Positions 51,516 to 61,191 of a DNA stretch of 64,000 nucleotides are shown piece after piece (the first letter of the stretch is position 1; each line of letters begins with the position of its first letter). The stretch comes from Photobacterium angustum. GTDB taxonomy: Bacteria; Pseudomonadota; Gammaproteobacteria; Enterobacterales; Vibrionaceae. Made by a program: the position numbers and the translations under genes. The stretch is taken from assembly GCF_003026365.1 (NCBI RefSeq), contig NZ_PYOM01000004.1, positions 62,001 through 126,000 of the forward strand, given 5' to 3'. The notes under the pieces were generated by a model that saw only the letters and a list, made by a program, of their open reading frames with translations, searched no databases and had not been told where the DNA came from.

Positions 51516-52583
51516 TTATGCGGCTGATAAAGTTAACAATGTATGACCTAAACCGATATTGTCTTCGCGCTCTGTCACAATAAAGCCCGCTTCTTTGACG
51601 ATTTCTAGAAAATCATCACTGCGATAGAAACGGCTATTACCGTTGGCTAAACAAGTGAAATATAACGAGGTCGCATTCAAACTATAGGTTGCTGCTTCGT
51701 AACGCTGTGCATCCCAGAAAAGCTCTAAAATATACACCACCGCATCAGGCGACATAGCTTCACGTACGCGACGTAATATACTCAGTATTTCCATCGGTGA
51801 AAAACAATCTAAAAACTGGCTCATCCACCACACATCCGCTCCTTGCGGTAATGCTTGAGATTTATCCAGTAAGTTAGTGCCCACACCCGAAATGCGTTCT
51901 GCCAGTCCATTTTTTTGGGCTTGCGCAAGCGCCATCTCAATTTGTTGTGGTAAATCGATAATAGTAACGTTCACATCAAGATCATACGTACAACACTGTT
52001 GCGCCCACTTCCCCGTATTACCGCCAATATCAAATAAGCGTTTAGGCTTTTTCGCAAAGACACGTTCAAGTAGTAACGAAAATGAACGATCAGAATAGAA
52101 ATGATCGAAATTAAACCAACTTTCTTTGGCGGCTACAGGTAATTGAGATAGTCCTTGATAAATGGTTTCCCAATCGCCTAGTTCAACAAGGCCTGCGGGT
52201 TTGCTTTCTTTAATGGATTCAGAAAGGTGTATCATCGCGGCGTAGCAAACATCTGCGGTAAAATCGACATTTGCTCGAGTCATGCCATCATGCAGTAAAT
52301 AATGCCCCAGATTAGCTAAACGGTATTTTGGCGCGTGCCAAGTGACAATATGTGCGCTTAGCCCCATATCTAATAACACTTTTACACCATATTCGCTGAT
52401 CCCTGTACGCTTTGAAATTGCAACAGCATCCAACCCATCTTTTTTTACTTCATCTAATGCCGCGAGGATACCAAGATCACGCAGTGATTTAGCGGTTTGA
52501 AATACGATAGGAGAAAAAGCAAGTTTTTGCGCTTCTGTTTTTGCATCAAGAGCATTAAAAGGATCTAGAGAATAATCGGTCAC
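51516..52583 (-). CDS. SAM-dependent O-methyltransferase of the APE cluster
   Basis: The 355 residues have an N-terminal dimerisation/winged-helix region (GISEYGVKVLLDMGLSAH) and a class I SAM domain with LFDIGGNTGKWAQ (motif I), NVTIIDLPQQIEMA and DVWWMSQFLDCFSP. This is the layout of plant-type O-methyltransferases. In APE clusters this enzyme is thought to methylate the aromatic head group. It reads leftward, convergent with the hydrolase gene 10 bases away. Confidence 0.85.
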   Translation of the reverse strand: MTDYSLDPFNALDAKTEAQKLAFSPIVFQTAKSLRDLGILAALDEVKKDGLDAVAISKRTGISEYGVKVLLDMGLSAHIVTWHAPKYRLANLGHYLLHDGMTRANVDFTADVCYAAMIHLSESIKESKPAGLVELGDWETIYQGLSQLPVAAKESWFNFDHFYSDRSFSLLLERVFAKKPKRLFDIGGNTGKWAQQCCTYDLDVNVTIIDLPQQIEMALAQAQKNGLAERISGVGTNLLDKSQALPQGADVWWMSQFLDCFSPMEILSILRRVREAMSPDAVVYILELFWDAQRYEAATYSLNATSLYFTCLANGNSRFYRSDDFLEIVKEAGFIVTEREDNIGLGHTLLTLSAA

Positions 52584-52710
52584 ACAACACCTTCATAGGT
52601 TATACAGTTGGCGCTTATTCTATCGACCCTTTACTCACTCTTATTGTTTTAAAACAAATTATCTGTCATTAGTTAATATCATTATGTATGCACTTATTAC
52701 GATAATTTTA

Positions 52711-53110
52711 TTAATAGTTTTGAGTACTTACATCTAATTGCTGTTGAATAGAGCGAGATAATTTCACCACCCAGTTATTGTAATTGCGGTGAATATCCGT
52801 GCCGTCATAATCCAAATTTTGACTATTTTTGTAATCGATACTGTAACTTAATGCAGAATAAGGAATGTCGACCGTTGCGGTATGAGTTCGAACAGAAAGG
52901 GTTGCCACAATCAAGCCTGTTTTTATTTACTCGAGCGCTCCATCCTCGTTGCTCTGCTGCGGTTAATATCGCTGTTTGAACATCATCAATAGAATGTTGT
53001 TGCCCAGTGACAGTGCTCGGCACATAGACATCATTTAAATTCATGACAGGTTTGCTGGTACAACCTACAATCAGCAAGCTAGCCATTATACTAAGCAGTG
53101 TCTTTTTCAT
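52711..53110 (-). pseudogene. APE-linked lipoprotein gene with a +1 frameshift
   Basis: Two overlapping frames read as one protein. The first begins MKKTLLSIMASLLIVGCTS (lipobox Cys18) and runs to RGWSARVNK. The second continues TGLIVATLSVRTHTATVDI and DGTDIHRNYNNWVVKLSRS. They join if one A is removed from the A5 tract at 52920-52924 (T on the plus strand). The intact product would be about 132 residues. The lesion may be real, a phase-variable tract or a sequencing error. The gene lies between the methyltransferase and the rightward biosynthetic operon. Confidence 0.75.
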
Positions 53111-53342
53111 TTTAAGGAGCATCATTATTTCAGTTAACACCTAATAAGAATTATCATCTAAATCGATCCCAACAAACAAGATGAATCTGCTACTTAGCTA
53201 ATGAATGACATATTTAAAATTTTACATACTATTTTTTACGTTGCGTGCAATAACAACACAAATATGTTTTTCAATCACAGGTAGACTTTATTATCATAAG
53301 ACACATTCATTAGAACACGACATTTAACGCAAACGGTTAACC

Positions 53343-54074
53343 ATGAACTCTGTGCACTTTACAATTAACCAGTGGGAAGCTCGCTCACTCGGCCTGTCAT
53401 CTCTCGCTGAGTGGCAGCAATGGGCAATAACCCAAAACTGGCCTCAAGCACCAGAGCCTATTGTGTTTGATAAAATACCGCCGATGATGCGACGTCGTAT
53501 GAGTAATTTAACCAAATTGGCGTTACAAACGGCTTTGCATATCTCAGAGCAACAGCAGATTGATTACATTATTTTCTCAAGTCGTCATGGTGAATTACAC
53601 CGCACTGTTAATTTAGTCGAGTCGATCATTAAAGGTGACGATGCGTCACCCATCGCCTTCTCGCAATCCGTTCACAATACGGCAGCAGGGCTTTATACCA
53701 TTATCACTAAACAGCCAATCCCTGTGACATCATTATCGGCAGCAGAGCACACGCTTCATTCTGCACTCATCGAAGCGGCGTGTTATCTAAACGAAAATCC
53801 AGCCCATCAGGTTTTATTAGTCGATTTTGATGAACCATTACCTGAACAATATCAGGAGTTTGAAACCCAAGCTCATCAAGGTTATGCATTCAGTGCTATT
53901 TTATCTGCTGGTAGTGGCTATACGCTACAATGGAATAAAACAGATAAAAGCAGCAAGGAAGTCACTATGGGATATCCACAAACATTAGATGTAATTAAAC
54001 ATCTCTCTTTAGGGGACGAATCATTTAGCCTCTCAGATCAGCGTAACCACTGGCACTGGGTACGAAACAAGTGA
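53343..54074 (+). CDS. Ketosynthase-like chain-length-factor domain protein
   Basis: The 243 residues match the N-terminal ketoacyl-synthase-like family (Ketoacyl-synt_2) that acts as a chain-length partner in aryl polyene and flexirubin systems. RRRMSNLTKLALQTALH, FSSRHGELHRTVNLVESI and SPIAFSQSVHNTAAGLY are typical. The catalytic Cys of true ketosynthases is absent (SLSAAEHTLHSA in that place). It is first of a tight rightward run and overlaps the next gene by four bases. Confidence 0.82.
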   Translation: MNSVHFTINQWEARSLGLSSLAEWQQWAITQNWPQAPEPIVFDKIPPMMRRRMSNLTKLALQTALHISEQQQIDYIIFSSRHGELHRTVNLVESIIKGDDASPIAFSQSVHNTAAGLYTIITKQPIPVTSLSAAEHTLHSALIEAACYLNENPAHQVLLVDFDEPLPEQYQEFETQAHQGYAFSAILSAGSGYTLQWNKTDKSSKEVTMGYPQTLDVIKHLSLGDESFSLSDQRNHWHWVRNK

Positions 54075-54889
54075 CAGCATCAAGACTCACTATGCCGCAA
54101 CAGCTGAATAAATATTGGCGTATTGTTGCAACCGGATTTTGCTTTAGTTTATTTGGTGTCGGTGCACTCACCTTAACCTTCATTATTTTCCCGTTAATGA
54201 CGCGAACAGCAAAAAACGCCCAACAGCGCGAATTTAAAATACAGAAAATTATTCAACAATCATTTGATTTTTTCTGTCGCACCATGCGTTTTTGGGGCAC
54301 GATTGATTATCGGTTTGAAAACATAGAATTGTTAGAGAACGATAGAAATTGCCTTATTGTGGCCAATCATCCTAGTTTAATTGACTATGTTCTGATCGCT
54401 TCTCGACTTCCTCAGTGCGACTGTTTGGTAAAAGCGGCTATCTGGCATAATCCGTTTATGAAAGGCATTGTTAAAGCGGCGGGCTATATTCCCAATAGAG
54501 ATCCTGAAAGTTTGCTGGATGACTGTAGTGAACGATTAGGTAGCGGTAATGTCTTATTAGTTTTTCCTGAAGGTACTCGTACCACGCCAGGGAAAAAATC
54601 TAAATTACAACGTGGGGCTGCACAGATAGCAGTTCGCACTGCATCGGATCTCCGTGTTATTCATATCACGGTTGAACCTAGCTTTTTAACCAAAGAAAAA
54701 AAGTGGTATCAAGTTCCCGACAGCAAGCCTTTCTTCTTAGTCGAAGTAAAGGATAAAATAGCGGTTGGATCATTTATTGAAAGTAGTGATTCCGCCACAA
54801 CAGCAGCACGTAAGCTCAACCGTTATCTTGATGATGCTCTTTTTCCTGCTCAACACACTGTTCAGCATCATGATAACAATCACAAGTAG
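54071..54889 (+). CDS. PlsC-like acyltransferase of the APE cluster
   Basis: The 272 residues have an N-terminal membrane span and the lysophospholipid acyltransferase motifs NHPSLID (HX4D) near residue 98 and FPEGTRTTPG near 163. It probably transfers a polyene or fatty acyl chain to a glycerolipid acceptor. It starts at GTG 54071 overlapping the preceding gene's stop. Confidence 0.87.
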   Translation: MTASRLTMPQQLNKYWRIVATGFCFSLFGVGALTLTFIIFPLMTRTAKNAQQREFKIQKIIQQSFDFFCRTMRFWGTIDYRFENIELLENDRNCLIVANHPSLIDYVLIASRLPQCDCLVKAAIWHNPFMKGIVKAAGYIPNRDPESLLDDCSERLGSGNVLLVFPEGTRTTPGKKSKLQRGAAQIAVRTASDLRVIHITVEPSFLTKEKKWYQVPDSKPFFLVEVKDKIAVGSFIESSDSATTAARKLNRYLDDALFPAQHTVQHHDNNHK

Positions 54890-54894
54890 GTACT

Positions 54895-55155
54895 ATGGAA
54901 CAACTACATAACGAATTAAAAACACTCATCATTGATGCATTAAATCTTGAAGACATCACTATTGATGATATTGAAACAGATGCCCCGCTATTTAATGATG
55001 GCCTAGGTTTAGATTCTATTGATGCGTTAGAATTGGGCTTAGCGATTAAGAAAAAATACAATATTGTTATTGATGCTGATGACACCAATACTCGCGAACA
55101 TTTTGCATCGGTTGCTAACTTAGCAAACTATATTTCTAATAATAAAAACTCATAA
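54895..55155 (+). CDS. apeE: Acyl carrier protein (ApeE-type)
   Basis: The 86 acidic residues carry the phosphopantetheine site LGLDSIDALELG with Ser41. It is one of two adjacent ACPs, as in the E. coli and Xenorhabdus APE clusters, where ApeE carries one of the two acyl intermediates. It lies five bases after the acyltransferase. Confidence 0.88.
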   Translation: MEQLHNELKTLIIDALNLEDITIDDIETDAPLFNDGLGLDSIDALELGLAIKKKYNIVIDADDTNTREHFASVANLANYISNNKNS

Positions 55156-55170
55156 AATAGCGTAAAAAAA

Positions 55171-55425
55171 ATGACAGAAGCGAATCGTAACCAAGTTTTT
55201 GACCAAGTGAAAAATGTTCTTGTTGAACTGTTTGAGCTTGACGCAGATGACATTCAACCGCAAACCAATCTATACACTGAACTTGATTTAGACAGTATTG
55301 ATGCCGTTGATTTAGTCGTTCACTTACAAAACATGACCGGTCAGAAAATCAAACCTGAAGAGTTCAAAGCTGTCCGTACCGTTGATGACGTGGTCGATGC
55401 AGTGATCGAACTTGTTAAGGAATAA
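55171..55425 (+). CDS. apeF: Acyl carrier protein (ApeF-type)
   Basis: The 84 residues carry the site LDLDSIDAVDLVV with Ser42. Sequence differs enough from its neighbour to suggest separate partners. It lies 15 bases after the first ACP and touches the next gene. Confidence 0.88.
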   Translation: MTEANRNQVFDQVKNVLVELFELDADDIQPQTNLYTELDLDSIDAVDLVVHLQNMTGQKIKPEEFKAVRTVDDVVDAVIELVKE

Positions 55426-55428
55426 TTG

Positions 55429-55992
55429 ATGATGAGTTTGCTGACAGGTGTGTCAGCATTAGCGTTACTCGCCTATCCTCTTGCGGTTTACTATGGTTTA
55501 AGCCGTTGGGGGTTAGGGGTAGTTGCGGGACTACTTGCGATTTTGTTTTTACTCCGCATTATCGCGGCGAAACAAACTCAGCTTCGTGAACTTAAGTATA
55601 TTGCATGGCTCAGCGGTGGCGCGGGACTCATCCTTGCTTTACTCGGCAGCATTTTTCGTGAACATGGCTGGTTTCTTTATTATCCAGTGATCGTCAATAT
55701 CCTTATGCTTGGGCTGTTTAGTGCCAGTTTATGGCAAAAACAGAGCCTCATTGAGCGACTAGCACGACTGCAAGAACCTGATTTACCACCAAGTGGCGTT
55801 CGCTATACGCGCAATGTCACCAAAGTATGGTGTGTATTTTTTATTGCTAATGGCTCAATCGCACTCACAACCTGTTTTCTTCCACTGCAAATATGGACGT
55901 TATACAACGGGTTGATCAGCTACCTTCTTGCGGGCAGTCTGTTTGCGATTGAATGGGTTGTACGACAATTTGTTCAGCGTAAATCACAGTGA
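55429..55992 (+). CDS. COG4648-type membrane protein of the APE cluster
   Basis: The 187 residues form five to six membrane segments (LLTGVSALALLAYPLAVYYG, REHGWFLYYPVIVNILMLGL, TRNVTKVWCVFFIANGSIAL). The family occurs in APE loci but its role is unknown. ATG 55429 has AGGA upstream; the frame is open from TTG 55426 at the preceding stop. Confidence 0.83.
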   Translation: MMSLLTGVSALALLAYPLAVYYGLSRWGLGVVAGLLAILFLLRIIAAKQTQLRELKYIAWLSGGAGLILALLGSIFREHGWFLYYPVIVNILMLGLFSASLWQKQSLIERLARLQEPDLPPSGVRYTRNVTKVWCVFFIANGSIALTTCFLPLQIWTLYNGLISYLLAGSLFAIEWVVRQFVQRKSQ

Positions 55993-56052
55993 GAAATTAA
56001 TCTCTAATTATTGCTCCTCTCTAATTGTTCTACCTTCAACACCGGAATTACC

Positions 56053-57450
56053 ATGAAACCATTAATACTGCCGACAACAATGATTCCGTTATCTCAATTA
56101 ATGCAGCAGTCTGAGCGCCAATCTCCGGTGTCTGTCGATCCATCAGGTCATCAATCGTGGCAGCAGTTTCACAATGATGTTGCTTTACTGTGTGAAAAGC
56201 TAAACAGCTATGAGCAACAACAATGGGCGATATGTTGCGAAGATAGCTACTTCTTTGCTGTCGCCTTTATGGCATTAGCCCACAGTAAACAGCACATGGT
56301 GTTACCAGGAAATCATCAACCAGCAGCCCTTGCAGAGCTTAGCCACCATTTTGATGGCTTACTCCACGATAACAATATCCAATGCCCTGAATCGTGTATT
56401 AGCCTCAAGCTAAATACGATAAATTGGCAGTCCTCACTCGATATTCCTATTGTATTTGAACCACTAACGCTCGCAGATATTCAACTAACGCTGTTTACGT
56501 CTGGTTCTAGCGGAAAACCCAAAGCCATTATTAAAAACCTCGCGTTACTAAATTACGAAATCGCCCAGTTAGAAATGCTATGGGGGCAGCAATTAGCGCA
56601 AACCACGATTGTTAGTACCGTTTCACATCAACATATCTATGGCTTATTGTTTCGTATTTTATGGCCGCTTTGCTGCGATCGCAGTTTCAGTCGTTTTGAT
56701 TTGATCTACCCAGAGCAGGTAATGGCACAAGCCAGTGATAGTTGTGTGCTCATTAGCAGCCCTGCGTTGCTAAAACGCCTTGATAATGAAGATAAAACAC
56801 AAGACTATCGCGCAATTTTCTCTTCTGGTGGGCCGCTAACCTTAGCGGCAGCTCAACAATGCCAAACACTATTTAGCAAATTACCTTTTGAAGTCTTTGG
56901 TAGTACGGAAACGGGAGGGATTGCTTATCGTCAGCAACATGATAATTCAACACCATGGCAACGCTTCCCTGTTATTGACATCGCACTGAATGCAGAGCAA
57001 TGCCTTAAGATTTTATCGCCGTTTATTGATCAAGATCTGTGGTATCAAACCAGTGATCATTGTGAACAGATCGATAACGATCATTTCATTTTAAAAGGTC
57101 GTACCGACCGTATAATTAAAATAGAAGAAAAACGCATTTCGTTAACCGATGTTGAGCAGCGCCTATGTTCGTTGCCATGGATTGAAGAAGCCGCTGTATT
57201 ACCCTTAGAGCAAAATAATCGTCTTATTTTAGGCGCAGTGATTACACTATCAAATGAAGGGAAAAAAGACGTTCGGCAACGTGGAAAAGGGAAGTTTTGG
57301 TTGCTCCTGCGTCAACAACTACGCCAATGGATTGAGCCGGTTGGTATTCCACGCAGCTACCGCCTTGTTGATAGCATTCCTTTAAATACGCAAGGAAAGC
57401 GTTTAGTTAGCGATCTAGAATCGTTATTTACTGATGACGCCTCGACATAG
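56053..57450 (+). CDS. apeH: Acyl-ACP/AMP ligase of the APE cluster
   Basis: The 465 residues belong to the ANL adenylating family: TLFTSGSSGKPKAIIKN (P-loop), VFGSTETGGIAYR and YQTSDHCEQ...LKGRTDRIIKIEEKRISL (hinge and C-domain). In APE synthesis it activates the cinnamate-type starter and loads it on an ACP. Start 56053 was chosen as the first Met after GGAATTACC; the frame opens at 56011. Confidence 0.87.
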   Translation: MKPLILPTTMIPLSQLMQQSERQSPVSVDPSGHQSWQQFHNDVALLCEKLNSYEQQQWAICCEDSYFFAVAFMALAHSKQHMVLPGNHQPAALAELSHHFDGLLHDNNIQCPESCISLKLNTINWQSSLDIPIVFEPLTLADIQLTLFTSGSSGKPKAIIKNLALLNYEIAQLEMLWGQQLAQTTIVSTVSHQHIYGLLFRILWPLCCDRSFSRFDLIYPEQVMAQASDSCVLISSPALLKRLDNEDKTQDYRAIFSSGGPLTLAAAQQCQTLFSKLPFEVFGSTETGGIAYRQQHDNSTPWQRFPVIDIALNAEQCLKILSPFIDQDLWYQTSDHCEQIDNDHFILKGRTDRIIKIEEKRISLTDVEQRLCSLPWIEEAAVLPLEQNNRLILGAVITLSNEGKKDVRQRGKGKFWLLLRQQLRQWIEPVGIPRSYRLVDSIPLNTQGKRLVSDLESLFTDDAST

Positions 57451-57461
57451 TAAGCATAATA

Positions 57462-57839
57462 ATGATGACCAATAGAACACCCACATTACTCGCTCAACAT
57501 ATTGATGGTTATAAGGCCGAGATCACCTTGCGCCCTGACAATCAACTTTTTGATTTTAAAGGGCACTTCCCAACTTTCCCGTTATTACCCGGTGTGAGCC
57601 AAATTGACTGGGCTGTACATTTTGCCAAGCAATGCTTTCCTAATATGCCAACCTTATTTAACGGTATGGATGTGATTAAATTCCAAGAGCCAATCTTGCC
57701 AGATAGTACCATCACTCTCACACTTGAATGGCGTGACGATCAGCAAAAACTGCATTTTAGCTATACCTCAACCGATGCTAATGGCACGCTACATAAACAT
57801 TCATCAGGTAAAATTAAGCTAGGTCGTCAACATGTGTGA
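57462..57839 (+). CDS. apeI: Hot-dog 3-hydroxyacyl-ACP dehydratase (ApeI-type)
   Basis: The 125 residues match FabZ/FabA-like dehydratases, with the catalytic region GHFPTFPLLPGVSQIDW (His and Gln/Asp environment) and FQEPILPDS. It removes water in polyene elongation. It overlaps the next gene by eight bases. Confidence 0.87.
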   Translation: MMTNRTPTLLAQHIDGYKAEITLRPDNQLFDFKGHFPTFPLLPGVSQIDWAVHFAKQCFPNMPTLFNGMDVIKFQEPILPDSTITLTLEWRDDQQKLHFSYTSTDANGTLHKHSSGKIKLGRQHV

Positions 57840-59523
57840 ATTTAAGCCCTGCTTTCTGATCCCTTGCTATAACCATGGCGCAACGGTGCCTGCCGTTGTG
57901 AATGAGTTAATAAATTATGATTACCCCATTGTCATTGTTGATGACGGTAGTGAATTAGCTACCCGTAAAATTTTATCGGAGCAAGCCAAACGCCCCAATA
58001 TCAACATTGTTACCCTGCCGCAAAACCAAGGTAAAGGGGGGGCAGTTATCGCTGGCATAAAGCAGGCACAAGCACTTGGCTTTACCCATGCCATTCAAAT
58101 TGATGCCGATGGTCAGCACGATTTATCCGCGTTACCTAAGCTGATCAATGAATCAAAAACCTATCCTGACTCACTGATTTCAGGTCAACCGATTTACGAT
58201 GAATCAATCCCTAAATCGCGACTCTATGGTCGTTATGCCACCCATATTTGGGTCTGGATTGAAACCCTTTCGTTTGCTATCAAAGACAGTATGTGTGGTT
58301 TTCGCTCATACCCTATCGATGCCATGATGAATGTGATTAATCACAACAAGCTTGGTTTGAGAATGGATTTTGATACTGAAATCATGGTGCGTTTTTACTG
58401 GGGTAACGGCGATATTCGTTTTATTGATACCAAAGTTATTTATCCAGAAGATGGTATCTCTCACTTTGATGCATTGTGGGATAACGTCAAAATTAGTTGG
58501 ATGCATACCAAGCTATTTTTTGGCATGTTGCCACGTATCCCTAGGCTAATTAAACGAAAGTCACCCGATCAACAACATTGGTCATCCCATGCCGAGCGCG
58601 GCACCATTGTAGGGATCAAGACATTACTTGCGGTGTATTCTCTGCTCGGACGAAAAGCATTTAATCTGATCTTAAAAGCCGTGATGGGCTATTACTACTT
58701 AACGGGGAAAACGGCTCGCAAAGCATCTGAAGATTATTTAGAGCAACTTGAACAATACGCAAGTGAAAATCAGCTTTCATTGCCGAAAAAGCTCAATAGC
58801 TATGATCATTTATTATCATTTGGTCATACCATGCTCGACAAACTTGTGGCATGGAAAGGCGATTATTCAGAGCAACACTTAACCATTCATGGTAGTGAAC
58901 ATTTTGATGATCTCGCCAAACGAAAACAAGGTGCCATCATTTTAGGCTCTCACCTTGGAAATCTAGAACTTTGTCGTGCGTTAAGTTCTCGTCATCCCGA
59001 TATAAAAGTTAACGCTTTGGTCTTTACCGAACACGCAGAGCGCTTTAATGCGGTATTAAAAGCCATTAACCCTGATTCAGATCTGAACCTTATTCAAGTC
59101 AATGAGCTCAGCGCAAGTACTGCCATCATGTTACAGCAAAAAATTGAGCAAGGTGAATGGATAGTGATTGTCGGTGATAGAACGTCGGTCACCAAAGAGC
59201 AACGTGTGGTATGGGCCGATTTCTTAGGTAAACCGGCCCCGTTCCCACAAGGCCCCTTTATTCTGGCTTCGGTCATGAAGGCGCCCGTTTATTTACTCTT
59301 TGGTTTACGTGATGACAGCCAAGCAGAGCCCCATTTTGATATTTACTTAGAACCCTTTAGTGATGCTTTGATCTTACCTCGTAAAACACGAGAAACAGCA
59401 TTACAACAAGTGGTTCAAGACTATGCGTCACGACTAGAATCTTACACAATTCAAGTCCCATTGCAGTGGTATAACTTTTTTAATTTTTGGCAGCTTAGTG
59501 GAAAAAACAATGACAACGACTAA
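57832..59523 (+). CDS. Glycosyltransferase 2 / acyltransferase fusion of the APE cluster
   Basis: The 563 residues join two enzymes. Residues 1 to about 240 are a GT-A family 2 glycosyltransferase (PCYNHGATVPAVV, VIVDDGSE, QIDADGQHDLSAL, FDTEIMVRFYW). From about 290 on there is an LpxL/HtrB-like acyltransferase (ILGSHLGNLELCRAL with HX4E, WIVIVGDRTS, GPFILASVMKAPVY). The same fusion is typical of APE loci and probably builds the glycolipid end of the product. It overlaps the dehydratase upstream and the lyase downstream. Confidence 0.87.
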   Translation: MCEFKPCFLIPCYNHGATVPAVVNELINYDYPIVIVDDGSELATRKILSEQAKRPNINIVTLPQNQGKGGAVIAGIKQAQALGFTHAIQIDADGQHDLSALPKLINESKTYPDSLISGQPIYDESIPKSRLYGRYATHIWVWIETLSFAIKDSMCGFRSYPIDAMMNVINHNKLGLRMDFDTEIMVRFYWGNGDIRFIDTKVIYPEDGISHFDALWDNVKISWMHTKLFFGMLPRIPRLIKRKSPDQQHWSSHAERGTIVGIKTLLAVYSLLGRKAFNLILKAVMGYYYLTGKTARKASEDYLEQLEQYASENQLSLPKKLNSYDHLLSFGHTMLDKLVAWKGDYSEQHLTIHGSEHFDDLAKRKQGAIILGSHLGNLELCRALSSRHPDIKVNALVFTEHAERFNAVLKAINPDSDLNLIQVNELSASTAIMLQQKIEQGEWIVIVGDRTSVTKEQRVVWADFLGKPAPFPQGPFILASVMKAPVYLLFGLRDDSQAEPHFDIYLEPFSDALILPRKTRETALQQVVQDYASRLESYTIQVPLQWYNFFNFWQLSGKNNDND

Positions 59524-61069
59524 TTCGACAACAACTCAACAAACCATTAAGTTTGGTGCTGAACGCCTCACAATTGAAGATGTTTGCGCGATTGCCAATG
59601 GTGCCCATGCAGAAATGAACAACGACACTGCATTCAATGAAAAAATTGATCGCGGCGTAGCATTTCTTGAACGCTTATTGAAAGATGAAGGCGTCATTTA
59701 TGGTGTAACCACTGGCTATGGCGATTCTTGTACTGTGGCGATCCCACCTAAATTGGTTGACGAATTGCCTCTGCACCTTACACGCTTTCACGGTTGTGGT
59801 TTAGGTGAAGTGCTACAGCAACCTCAAGCTCGCGCAGTACTTGCCACACGTTTATGTTCACTGTCACAAGGCGTTTCAGGCGTGAGTCATGAATTGCTCA
59901 ACCAGTTAGTCACGCTGATTAATCATGACATCGTGCCACGTATTCCAGAAGAAGGCTCTGTTGGTGCCAGTGGCGACTTAACGCCACTGTCTTATGTTGC
60001 AGCCACCTTAATTGGTGAACGTGATGTTATCTACAAGGGTGAAATTCGCCCAACCGCTGAAGTGTTTACTGAGCTTGGCATCTCGCCAATCCAATTACGC
60101 CCTAAAGAAGGGCTAGCGTTAATGAATGGTACATCTGTGATGACCGCATTGGCTTGTCTAGCCTACAAACGCGCTGAATATCTTGCGCAAATGGCAACTA
60201 AAATTACCGCGATGGTTTCTGTCGCAATGCAAGGTAATGATTTCCACTTTGATGAGGCACTGTTTGCGGTAAAACCTCACCCGGGTCAACAACAAATCGC
60301 AAGTTGGTTACGTTCTGATCTGCAAGCTGAACGTCCACCTCGTAACAGTGATCGCTTGCAAGATCGCTACTCTCTGCGCTGTGCGCCACATGTTATTGGG
60401 GTTTTACAAGATAGCCTACCTTGGCTACGCCAAATGATTGAAAACGAACTCAACAGCGCCAACGATAACCCAATTATTGACGGTGATAACGAGCATGTTC
60501 TTCATGGCGGTCACTTCTATGGCGGTCATATTGCGATGGCAATGGATACGTTAAAAACAGCAGTCGCTAACATTGCCGATCTACTCGATCGTCAAATGGC
60601 TCAGCTAATGGATTATAAGTTTAATAATGGCTTACCCTTTAACTTAACAGGTGCCGTTGGTGAACGTAAGCCGATCAACCATGGTTTTAAAGCCGTGCAA
60701 ATTGGGATTTCAGCATGGACGGCAGAAGCTTTAAAACACACGATGCCAGCCAGTGTTTTCTCTCGCTCAACGGAGTGCCATAACCAAGATAAAGTCAGTA
60801 TGGGAACCATTGCATCACGTGACTGTTTACGTGTATTACAGTTAACAGAACAGGTGACTGCCGCTTCGTTACTGGCAGCAACCCAAGCAATTGAACTGAG
60901 AAAACGTGATGATGAACTCAACGCTTCACACCTCAGTCCTGCATTAACAAAGATGAATCAATCTGTATTAGAGCACTTTGAAGTTGTGATTGAAGATCGT
61001 CCGCTTGAGCATGATTTACGTCTGTTCATTGATATGATTCAGCAGCAGCACTGGGCATTGTATTACTAA
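59510..61069 (+). CDS. Aromatic amino acid ammonia-lyase (HAL/TAL-like) of the APE cluster
   Basis: The 519 residues carry the MIO-forming triad in EGSVGASGDLTPLSYVAA near residue 155, catalytic Tyr in GVTTGYGDS and NDNPIIDGDNEH. The enzyme would convert Tyr (or Phe/His) to the unsaturated starter acid of the polyene. The selectivity loop reads RFHGCG, that is Phe-His, rather than His-Leu of Rhodobacter TAL or Ser-His of histidine lyases. ATG 59510 follows GTGGAAAAAACA; GTG 59498 is an alternative. It overlaps the upstream gene and ends before a strong terminator. Confidence 0.88.
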   Translation: MTTTNSTTTQQTIKFGAERLTIEDVCAIANGAHAEMNNDTAFNEKIDRGVAFLERLLKDEGVIYGVTTGYGDSCTVAIPPKLVDELPLHLTRFHGCGLGEVLQQPQARAVLATRLCSLSQGVSGVSHELLNQLVTLINHDIVPRIPEEGSVGASGDLTPLSYVAATLIGERDVIYKGEIRPTAEVFTELGISPIQLRPKEGLALMNGTSVMTALACLAYKRAEYLAQMATKITAMVSVAMQGNDFHFDEALFAVKPHPGQQQIASWLRSDLQAERPPRNSDRLQDRYSLRCAPHVIGVLQDSLPWLRQMIENELNSANDNPIIDGDNEHVLHGGHFYGGHIAMAMDTLKTAVANIADLLDRQMAQLMDYKFNNGLPFNLTGAVGERKPINHGFKAVQIGISAWTAEALKHTMPASVFSRSTECHNQDKVSMGTIASRDCLRVLQLTEQVTAASLLAATQAIELRKRDDELNASHLSPALTKMNQSVLEHFEVVIEDRPLEHDLRLFIDMIQQQHWALYY

Positions 61070-61097
61070 CCTCTATTACGCTTCAAAAATTAACCAA

Positions 61098-61125
61098 ATA
61101 CTCACTCTACATACAGAGTGAGTAT
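61098..61125 (+). terminator. Terminator within the APE cluster
   Basis: ATACTCACTCT / AGAGTGAGTAT is an 11-bp stem followed by AGTTTTTTT. It lies between the ammonia-lyase and the thioesterase genes, so the cluster is likely split into at least two transcripts or attenuated here. Confidence 0.8.
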
Positions 61126-61191
61126 AGTTTTTTTAGCTATCATTTTGATAACTTATATTTTCTTGTTTTATGTGCGTAGGGAAATCAATAA

